This document shows, piece after piece, positions 56,325 to 64,000 of a stretch of DNA of 64,000 bases. How positions within the stretch are numbered: position 1 is the first letter of the stretch; every line of letters starts with the position of its first letter. A program made the position numbers and the translations under genes. Source of the DNA: Malaya genurostris (taxonomy: Eukaryota > Arthropoda > Insecta > Diptera > Culicidae); contig NC_080570.1 of the NCBI RefSeq assembly GCF_030247185.1, positions 4,030,001 to 4,094,000 of the forward strand, given 5' to 3'. The notes beneath the pieces are model-generated. The model saw nothing but the letters and a program-made list of their open reading frames with translations. It did not search any database and was not told the origin of the DNA.

Positions 56325-56385
56325 TCACGTTTCGACTGCCTTTAGTTCATCAGAGCGGCAGTTCAAATTGAACTGCTCTCTCCAC
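56325..56385 (-). ncRNA. Hammerhead-like repeat, copy 7 (both core halves intact)
   Basis: On the - strand a perfect 9-bp hairpin stem GCAGTTCAA / TTGAACTGC lies at the helix I position. It is followed by CTGATGA (56347-56353), a segment ACTAAAGGCAGTC that can pair ACU with AGU, and GAAACG (ending near 56328). Helix II differs from the other copies and leaves one unpaired base next to GAAAC. Cleavage triplet not identified. Confidence 0.42.
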
Positions 56386-56804
56386 TAAGATGATGAATAC
56401 AAGTTAAAATCAGCGGAATACGAAACGGAACCCCAAGTTTTATGAGTTTCCGTTTCGAGCATCTTTCCATGTTCGTGGTAACCTGAGCATAGCTGGTTGC
56501 GTACATGAAGGCGATTTTGTTTTCAGCTCACCAATTCGAATCGTCAAACAACGATGATAGTCAATTAGTGTATTTTCTCATTCGTTTGACCAGTATTCAA
56601 TTCAAACTAATTTCAATGTTATCAGAGGTTGCGAGTAGCGAGTAGCATAAGTCATTGCATTCCAGACATTATAGCTTATTATTCCAAGATTTTATAAAAC
56701 AAAACGAATTACATTCGTTGAGACTGCCTTCGGCATCTGTGCTGTCTTATTAAATATAGTATTCCCTGAGACGCCACTGTCTGACATGTAGGCGTTCACA
56801 ACTG

Positions 56805-57509
56805 CTACTGCTTCGGTTCCCCAATAATCTTGTGGAATTCCTCCCGTTGTTTGCCGACGACATCCTCAAATCCCGTCAGTTCTTTCTTACACAGTTCAAA
56901 CCAGGCCAATACCTTCGGGTATTGGTCCAATTTTACGTAGCAGAATTCAATCGGCCGTCAGTGAAACATCCGCAATCGTCAAGTGATCCCCGGCGGCGTA
57001 GCGACTTCTACCGAGATATATTTCCAAAAAACTCAAAGCTTCATGTAATTTCTTCAACTGTTCCGGGGCTCCAGTCGATTTGTTCTCCCACATCGGAGCG
57101 CAGTAGTCGTAGAACCGTCTGTACAACGTTCCCAAGTCAAAATTTAACCGGTGTTGAATCACAGCCCTCGTTTTGGCATCCGTTGGATACAATTCCGATT
57201 GATTCTTTTCCTTTCCGTACAAATCCATGAAATAGGACAAAATGGCACGGGATTCACACAGGATGAAGTCTCCATGTACCAGGGTAGGGACCATGTGTTC
57301 GGGATTGATCTGAGAAAAAAAATCTTTGTTGAAAAAGAAAAAACTAATGTCGCTTCGGCAATTGTCAAACAAACCTTCAAAAAATCTTCCTTCAGGTGTT
57401 CGTTCGAATCGAAATCAATCGGCTTCAGGTTCACCTCCAAACCAAGCTGGCGACTCAGTAAAATTACCGACCAACAAGGCGGTGACAATGGATGACAGTA
57501 GAGGTCCAT
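56805..57509 (-). pseudogene. Delta-class glutathione S-transferase with internal frameshift
   Basis: Exon 1 (57509-57375) starts MDLYCHPLSPPCWSVILLSR; Ser9 of the delta-class active site (LSPPC) is present. The phase-0 intron 57310-57374 (65 bp, GT-AG) is at the conserved delta/epsilon position. Exon 2 starts INPEHMVPTLVHGDF, has the glutathione-contact motif CESRAILSYF, and the C-terminal-domain N-capping motif DHLTIADVSLTA. Directly after SLTA (about 56950-56955) a TGA appears in frame, and the remaining coding sequence (YVKLDQYPKVLAWFELCKKE ... GEPKQ, stop 56805-56807) is in another frame. Comparison with the family suggests loss of about 11 bp. Everything else looks functional, so this may be a recent null allele, a pseudogene or an assembly error. 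Confidence 0.85.
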
Positions 57510-60028
57510 GTTTGAATCTAAGCAATGAGTGAAACAAAATTGACTGTGAGAACTGAGAATGCGAATGGATAGAACGGTTTTCGCACCTTCGTTTTTATTC
57601 ACTTTGCTTCTTCGTTTGAGATGCCAAGCAGTGATGCCAGATAGATGGTAGTGTCATTGTGTTGTGCGTAGATTGTTATTTTCATCGGAAATTACAGCGG
57701 TGAAAAGTAGGGAAAGACCTTTTCTCTGGTAGCCAGGCAAACGTTTTCCTTAGTTTTCTGTTGAAAAAATACCAATTTTCGTAGATATCCGTAGATTTTA
57801 TCTACGAATCCGTACCACCGTAGAAAATCTCCGAATCCGTTGATCTACGGAAATTTCCGTAATTCTGACATCGCTGTTGCCGAAAAGCGATTTTTTTCAT
57901 GCACGCACACACACAAACACTCATAACATGAATCAACGAAAATTGCAAAACCTCGCGCATTGAATAGATTAAGATAGCCAAATATAGAAATATGCAGTGG
58001 TAACTGTACCCATATTTATCTTAGTGATATGTTTCCAATTTGAAATAATTGTTTTTGTGTATGTTGAATCACGGTTGGATTTTTATAATCCAAGAAATTT
58101 AACCTTTAAAGTTCTTTGAATTGGGGTTTTTGGTCGCAGTTTTTAAAAATTTCTTTTGAAGAGTTTGTTACCAAAGAAATATAATTATTTGCTCTCGAGC
58201 GGTTTTTTTCAAAAACGCTCGAAAATTTTTCAAATAACGAATGAACGGTTCAGGAGAACTAGTCCTTTCGGTAAAACTATCAGGTTCTGAAGGGTTCTTT
58301 GAAAATAGTGGAAAAAACAGCAAGTTTGAGTTTCGTCAATAAATATCTGAAAAAACATATAGCATTTAAACTCGAAGCTTGCTACGTTTGTACTAATGCC
58401 GCTCAATGTTTGAGATGAAAACAATAAAAAAATTTTCATTATTTGAAAAAAATTAAGTTTTAGATTGTGTTGTACCACAGTAGTTTTAAGGTTTCTACTT
58501 ACAATCTAAAAAAAACAGCCATTGTTGAAAAAACGCAAAATCAGTTTTTTTTTGCTACTGCTTGATGAAACTTAAACAAAAAAACATCAGTTTATTTAGA
58601 AGAATGAACCGAACAAAGTGATATTTCTCTTCTGTATTTCCGCTCAACAACAGCGAAGAAAACTGCTTTTGCGTTTTGCAACAATGGACGTTTCACTACA
58701 CACTAAGATTTAATTCCGTTTTTCGGTAATATTTTTGACGAGAACTTTCGGTAATCTATAGAAATATGCAAATTTTTACCGGACGATCAGTTTTACGTAA
58801 ATTCAGTACAGAATTCTGTACAGAGCTATACAATTCATACGGTAAATCTGAATAGTTGCCGAGTACGGTAAAACCATACTGTCCGTATGGTAAATTTATC
58901 TCCCAGTAATCGAACTTCTGTAAAAAACTGATTGTCGTGAAACTCAAACAGTTATTAAGGGCTGAGGCCAGTGTGTTTTAGGGTGTTTTAGAGGGTTATT
59001 TTCACACTTCAAATCTGATTTTCTCAGAAACGCTGACGAATATAAAAAAATTCAACTGACAATCTCTTAAAGAATTAAAAAATTCAGAATGATTCATAGA
59101 CTTTAGCGATCGAGAAAGTCTTATTTTCTAAAGAAAGAATTACATATCTGAAAAGTTCAACTTGTTCATTGAATATCTCGCCTTCAAAAGCATGGATCAA
59201 AAATCTATCCTGACAATGTCTAGATAATTTAATTTAGATGCGATTAGTGCATAAACACATATATGTTATCGCGATAAAAATGAAGTGAATGTTATTTTTG
59301 TGAAGGTAAGTCGATTTCTATGGCGGAGCTAATTTTTCTGCTCCAGTTTCCTGGTAACGTAACGAAAAATGGGAGAGAAATAAAATCGGCTCAGCACGGC
59401 TGCCAAGCAAGCGGTAGCTTTATTAAATTGAGACACATTTTAAGCTTATATATGTCAATCCACTTCGATCGATTGATGTAGTCAAACTTGTAACCGAAAA
59501 TATCAAAACTTTCTTGGCCACCCCCGGGCCATCGAAAGTCATTTTGCACATATCTCGGTTGATTTTTCAGAAGGCCGTAAGAGCAAGTGACAGTTTCTCT
59601 TTGTTCACTCAGCCCTTAAGGATGTCGAAGCGGGACGAATAAAAAAATAATCCAGTTCTGGTTAGAGCTGTGCGCCGATTCAAAATATCGAAATCATTTG
59701 AATGAATTATCGGCGGTGGCGCTATTCGGCCTATTATTTACTTTTGTATTTTTTCAACGAAAACTTTTCGGCCTTTGATGGGAACCTTTTCCAAGGAAAT
59801 TAAAGTCCATCGTTTATAATCAATTTGTACTACTGTGGGTAAAAAGCAGTACGACTATTGAATTATATTTCGTTCGGAAACCTTATTCGTCGAAATATTT
59901 TTTTTTTTGTCTTAAGTTGGTATGACTGTCAATGATATCTGTGCCAAATGTCACGTCGAAATATTCATTAGTGTTTAGTATGAGTCTGCCTTTCTGAAGT
60001 ATTAAAAATGCAATCGGCTATTTTCACT
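57510..60028. other. Noncoding intergenic DNA
   Basis: The first 150 bp is the 5' flank of the disrupted GST. Beyond that it is AT-rich with small palindromes (AGTACAGAATTCTGTAC near 58804; GTAGATTTTATCTAC near 57790). No gene or recognised repeat. Confidence 0.4.
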
Positions 60029-60600
60029 ATGAGTGTAATTATTCAACAAAGAAGTCTCATTAAATTTGATGTGTGGAATTAAATTTTTGGTGCCGAAACG
60101 TTCAGAATTTTGCAACAGGCCTTCGGTGATAATTGCATGTCGCGAGTCGAAGTGTTTTCGACGGCCATCAACATCAAACTGATGATGAACACGTCAATAA
60201 AATCAAGGAATTGGTGCTCGAGAATCAACGATCAACAGTCAGAGTCACCTTACAAGGATCATTGGAATATCGGTAGGATCAGTAAAAACCATTTTGAAAG
60301 ATCATGTGGTGAAAGTGAAAGCACGATTGGTTCAAAAATCACCCAATTTACTGTATTGATTCTTCGTGATTTTTTTGTCAAAAATTCAACCAATATCGTT
60401 CCGCAGCCACCGTATTCACCTGATTTAGCTCCGTGTGACTTCCGGCTATTCAGAAAACTCAAACGACCGCTCAGGGGAAACCGTTTTGAGTGAATTGAAG
60501 ACATCAAACGTGGATCGCTACGCGCATTGAAGGCTGTTCCGGAATTTGACTTTAACAACTGTTTCGAGGATTGAAAAAAAAACGTTGGGACAAGGGTATT
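60029..60600 (+). pseudogene. Mariner transposase remnant with internal deletion
   Basis: ATG at 60029 opens MSVIIQQRSLIKFDVWN, then a stop, then GAETFRILQQAFGDNCMSR in frame (HTH region). After heavily frameshifted sequence it resumes at FFVKNSTNIVPQPPYSPDLA, then PCDFRLFRKLKRPLRG (third catalytic Asp present) and FNNCFED near the C-terminus. The first two catalytic Asp residues were not found. Confidence 0.7.
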
Positions 60601-60869
60601 AGGACGATATTTTGACGTGAAAATGTCTTACTTTACTACTACTACTCCCCTAAGTTTTTGATCATAAATATTTTTTGTTTTATTCAACGTATCAACATAT
60701 TTTTTCCTCCAAGTCATCGGAGATAAGATCACCAATTCGTAATAGAATTTTCGGTGGTATGAGATAATCACCTATTGGTTATCTCACCCTAAATTATAGT
60801 GTTCTAAAATAAGTAAAGAAGGCAAAAATTTGATTTTTCATTTATTCTAGGCTGCGTAGTTGCCTCGTT

Positions 60870-61660
60870 CAATTCAGACCAGAATCTAGGTACAAAATAC
60901 AATTCTAGAGTTCAGTTCTGAAATGCGGTTTCCGAATGCAGTGAATGAATCAAGATCTAACACTCAGTTCTTCGTCCAGAATCGAGTTCCAGAGTTCTGG
61001 AACTTAAACCGAATTCGAAGACTCGATTCTAAACCTGGATTTTGGAGCCGAAATCTGGAACTGAAATCAGGTCATGGTTCTAGACTTGGACTCTCGAAAT
61101 AAATTTCGGAAATATATTCTGGACTTGCAATCGAATTCTGGAACTGAAATTAAGGTTCAGACCAGAATTATGTTCGCAAGTCCCTGTCCAGACTTAGAAT
61201 TTAAGCTCAGAAATCGGAAACTGAAACTGAAGTTCTTGAATTTCAGGCTGAGATCCAGGACCACATTTCAGTTCCAAAACTCAGTTATGCTTCCGGAATT
61301 CAGTTCAAAAATGCATTTCAGAACCAAAATCCATTTTCACAATTTTTAAAATGTAACTGAATTTAGTAAATATATTCTGAAGATTTTCGAGCTAAACTCT
61401 GCATCTGGATTACAGAACTCAGCTTCGAAGCTGAATTCTGGATCAGAATTTGGAAACCTGGACCGTAATTCTGAAACTAAAATTCAGAACTCAGTTTCTA
61501 ATAAGAATCCTGATTTCAAATTCAGTTCTAGATCACAGTTCAACAATGCAGATCAACAATTCAGGACTCAGTTTCAGAATTCAATTCCAAGTTCAGGTTC
61601 AAAATCCAGTATCAGAATCTGGCAGCAAAATTCAGTTTCAGAATTCAAATTCTTTACTAT
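60870..61660. repeat. Degenerate GAATTCAGTTCTGGA-word repeat, cluster 3
   Basis: Same vocabulary as clusters 1 and 2 (TTCAGTTCTAGA, CTGGAACTGAAA, CAGAATTC). No gene. Confidence 0.65.
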
Positions 61661-61744
61661 GGAGAAACTGATCCATACATTTTATTCGTATTCACGTTAT
61701 CGAGTTATGTCTCTGGCATTACCCACCCGCTTTTTTTATGTCAA

Positions 61745-61960
61745 ATATTTTAGAAATGCATGAAACGTCCAGATCTGGTGTAATTAAAAAAAATTTTTTT
61801 TGTGAAAATTGACTTTAGGAGATTTGGTGTAATCTGAACATTTTTTTTTTGTAAATCCAGTGTCAAAAAGTTGACTTAAAAAAATCTCTACAAAACAAGA
61901 AAACCGCTTAACTTTGGAAATCCGCGTAAAAAGAAACCGCGTTGAAAAAGACCTCAGTGT
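61745..61960. repeat. Dispersed repeat family D copy
   Basis: GAAACGTCCAGATCTGGTGT and AGATTTGGTGTAATCTGAAC recur in diverged form at 21130-21345 and 29035-29350. It ends with CCGCGTAAAAAGAAACCGCG-like words. Confidence 0.45.
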
Positions 61961-61969
61961 AATTAGTTT

Positions 61970-62250
61970 CATTTTCTTTCACGCTTCGTCTTTGGCTCAT
62001 CAAAGCTGTAGCAGTTTAAACTAAACTCCTATAGCAATTAAATTTAAACCGCTAAGCAGATGCAAAGTTCACTTAATTTAAGTGACGACTCTTTCAGACT
62101 ATTGCACAAAAGTGCAATGTTTTTTTTTTGTCTGATGTCTTGAGCGTAAACGAGCGGTGACTTGCTGGACGCCAACGCTTAGCGGTGCGGATAGCAGTTT
62201 AATTTAAACTGCTAGAGCACTGATGAGTCGAAGACAAAACGTGAAAGAAA
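61970..62250. mobile_element. MITE-like element with hammerhead-like sequence in both inverted ends (copies 5 and 6)
   Basis: The left end (TTTCACGCTTCGTCTTTGGC, then TCATCAAAG; 61977-62006) and the right end (ACTGATGAGTCGAAGACAAA, then ACGTGAAAG; 62219-62248) are imperfect inverted repeats. Each carries the hammerhead-like core pointing outward. Left copy (- strand): TTGATGAG, GAAGC, and a 13-bp helix I hairpin with two mismatches. Right copy (+ strand): CTGATGAG intact, CAAAAC for CGAAAC, helix II GTC-GAA-GAC perfect, and the palindromic hairpin AGCAGTTTAATTTAAACTGC at the helix I position. No coding sequence. Confidence 0.55.
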
Positions 62251-62628
62251 ATTCATTATTATGTGTTTTATTAGAAGATGGTGATGTTTGCTCCCATTTG
62301 AGAATGGCAATATGATGTTCATTTGAGCTTTTGTTAAAAATTCTATGTTTTTCAAGTTGCTCTATGTTTGGCTTTCCAGGTTTGCATTGCATTTCTAGGG
62401 TACATTAAGGAACGGACAAAACCCAGTGCATAATTTTATCACTTCGTCTGAACAAGATAACCCTTGATTGATGAATTTTCATTAGTTTCTGCCACTTCAG
62501 TTGCCTACCAAATATGCCACATGCCACAGACAAGTGAGAAATAGCACGGTTCAAAACAATTTGTGTGATTGTACTAAAACCAATGCCCTACACTTTACCT
62601 ATGATCCCATTTATGCAACTAGTAATGC
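62251..62628. other. 5' flank of the GST gene
   Basis: No gene seen. Upstream regulatory sequence for the GST at 62688 may lie here. Confidence 0.35.
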
Positions 62629-62669
62629 TATATAAAACCTTAAATTCGACTGAACTGTAACAAATCAGT
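62629..62669 (+). promoter_or_regulatory. Core promoter of the GST: TATA box and initiator
   Basis: TATATAAAA at 62629-62637, followed by an arthropod initiator match TCAGT at 62665-62669 (TSS A about 62667), 21 bp before the ATG. The TATA-to-TSS spacing is slightly long (about 36 bp to the TATAAA start). Confidence 0.55.
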
Positions 62670-62687
62670 GTCGTATTCGCTTCGAGA

Positions 62688-63381
62688 ATGGATCTCTACT
62701 ATCACATTATTCCACCAACGAGCCGTGCTATTTTGGTTTTGGCCAACATACTGAAGTTGAAATTAAATTTGATATCCATCGACACCAAAGATGCCAACGA
62801 AATGGAAATGTTATCCAAGGTAAGAATCGAGCTTTACAGTGCCTAACTGATGTCGGGTGTTTTTTTTTCTTCAGATCAACCCACTACAATCGCTGCCAAC
62901 TCTGGTGGACGGCGAAATCGTAGTAGGCGAATCTCACACCGTGCTCATCTATCTGGCGGAAAAATTTGACAAAGCAGGCACCCTGTACCCGGTCGATCAA
63001 AGCAAGCGGACCAAAATCAATGAGTGTCTTTTTTTCGACACCAACATGTACAAGTGCTTCGTGGCCTACTCGATGCCGGTGGTCCTTAAGGGAATGGAAC
63101 CGAACGAAGAACTGATGGAAAAATTACTGGTTTGTGTGCGTACCTTCGATCGGTATCTGGAGAATCGTTCCTACGCCGCCTGCGATCATCTAACCGTGGC
63201 GGATGTTTCGCTTTTTCAAACGATTGCAGCTCTCGCCGTGATCGATATTCAAAAGGCCGACTACGCTAACGTCAATCGCTGGTACGAAAAAGTACACAGC
63301 GAAATGACGGGATCGGACGAATTTCAGGCCCAGTGTGAGAGGGCTTTGCGGGCGTTTCTCGCGAAGCAGCTACCAAACTGA
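62688..63381 (+). CDS. Delta-class-like glutathione S-transferase lacking the catalytic Ser
   Basis: Exons 62688-62819 and 62875-63381 with a 55-bp phase-0 intron (AAG|GTAAGA ... TTCTTCAG) at the conserved delta/epsilon position. Product 212 residues, normal for the class. N-terminal thioredoxin-like domain: MDLYYHIIPPTSRAILVLAN, then INPLQSLPTLVDG (cis-Pro loop) and VGESHTVLIYLAEKF (Glu-Ser glutathione contact; the usual Arg is His). All-helical C-terminal domain with the N-capping motif DHLTVADVSL. Where family members have IISPPC or PLSAPC, this protein reads IIPPTS, so the Ser9 that activates glutathione is missing, apparently by loss of one codon. It may be non-catalytic or binding-type, or use Thr11/Ser12. 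ATG context GAGAATGG. Confidence 0.9.
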
Positions 63382-63556
63382 GGTCAAATCACCGACCGAC
63401 CGACCGACCAACGCGCGCGCTTTCTAAATTTTGTTCCAACCAGCCCATTATGAAGTGTCACTAAACCTCCCCATCCTCGTCCTCGTCGTCGTCGTCGTTA
63501 GTGATATTATCTAATGTTTGTGCATGTATTTCGGGCACTTCGCTTATTAAAAAAAT

Positions 63557-63567
63557 AATAAAATAAA
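63557..63567 (+). terminator. Polyadenylation signals of the GST gene
   Basis: Two overlapping AATAAA hexamers at 63557-63562 and 63562-63567, about 180 bp after the stop codon. Confidence 0.65.
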
Positions 63568-63743
63568 TATAATTTAACAGATCTCCAGAATTTTTATAGA
63601 TTCCTAGAAGCAATGACGAAAAATATTCGAATGCTTTCCACCTGAAAGCATTTCGTTATCTATTATGTATATATACAAATCATGCGCTACTAAGCTTATC
63701 AAATTCGATCCAATTCGGTAATGAGCATTTGTGACTGTGTGTG

Positions 63744-63773
63744 AGGGGGCCCTCTTCGAACCGAAGGCCCCCT
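63744..63773. other. Strong GC hairpin between the GST genes
   Basis: AGGGGGC (63744-63750) pairs with GCCCCCT (63767-63773). An inner stem CTTCG/CGAAG closes a 3-nt loop, with a 3-nt bulge on one side. It could act in RNA processing or insulation between tandem genes; the role is unknown. Confidence 0.6.
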
Positions 63774-63967
63774 TACCGAGCTTCAACAGCAAATACTCGT
63801 ACACTCGTGCAGATATCAAATAATTGATTCCTCCGCACACATGCTCGCACAATCTACGTCAGTCGCCAGTGAATTGAAATCACACATCATCTCACCAGTC
63901 GAGTTTTTGCTAAATTCTCAACCGGACGGACCGGAGGAGGATCACACGGGAAGTTGGACCAGCATCA

Positions 63968-64000
63968 TGGATTTGTACTACATGCCACTATCGGCCCCGT
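63968..64000 (+). CDS. Delta-class glutathione S-transferase, 5' end only
   Basis: ATG at 63968 opens MDLYYMPLSAP and is cut by the window edge. The delta-class active-site Ser9 (PLSAP) is present, unlike in the upstream neighbour. Same orientation, 586 bp downstream of the previous GST stop, consistent with a tandem GST-delta cluster continuing to the right. Confidence 0.75.

Larger units (their letters stand above)
63382..63967. other. Intergenic spacer between two GST genes
   Basis: Holds the polyadenylation signals and hairpin listed separately, a (GACC)n run at about 63393-63410, CG-rich alternating purine-pyrimidine (CGCGCGC, about 63412-63420), and a (CGT)n run at 63478-63498. Presumably it includes the promoter of the next GST, though no clear TATA box is seen. 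Confidence 0.5.

Noticed and set aside
62996..63010. Match to the ATCNAAGYARGC motif within the GST coding sequence
   Set aside because: It encodes conserved DQSKR residues, so the similarity is likely coincidental.

Overview
The window is nuclear DNA of a dipteran insect, most likely a culicine mosquito. The evidence is delta-class glutathione S-transferase (GST) genes with short phase-0 introns, non-LTR retrotransposons of the Jockey and LOA/I type, and decayed mariner and DD37E transposons of kinds common in mosquitoes. TE load is very high. The species cannot be named from sequence alone.

Three host coding loci are visible. (1) A cysteine-rich, probably secreted and GPI-anchored protein of unknown function (DUF7042-7045-type architecture). 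Exons 2-6 lie at 49800-52007 on the + strand. A candidate signal-peptide exon lies 24 kb upstream at 25574-25625. If correct, most of 25.6-49.8 kb is its first intron. (2) A delta-type GST on the - strand (56805-57509), disrupted by a short deletion that breaks the frame. (3) A delta-type GST on the + strand (62688-63381) lacking the usual catalytic Ser, followed by the start of another delta GST (63968 to the window end) that keeps it. The right end is therefore the edge of a GST-delta cluster.

The remainder is a mosaic. Islands of single-copy, moderate-GC noncoding DNA (2.4-8.8, 12.9-15.5, 23.9-26.4, 31.6-32.5 joined to 37.4-38.1, and 39.8-42.9 kb) contain TAATTA-type AT motifs and a recurrent 12-mer, ATCNAAGYARGC. 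Between them are AT-rich tracts of TEs: a 5'-truncated LOA/I-type element (17503-20720), a full-length Jockey element with a poly(A) tail and a 14-bp target duplication (32515-37351), a gag-like ORF1 remnant (43757-44398), mariner fragments, a DD37E transposon in two pieces (52975-55146), a perfect hAT-type MITE (47830-48118) and several dispersed repeats. Five tracts (1-1740, 9991-11580, 45420-45965, 53395-54680, 60870-61660) are degenerate short-word repeats that create long spurious open frames.

The most interesting signal is a dispersed repeat present seven times. Each copy carries a hammerhead-ribozyme-like core (CUGAUGAG, mini helix II, CGAAAC). Most copies carry a hairpin immediately 5' in the position of helix I, and the arms of that hairpin covary between copies.
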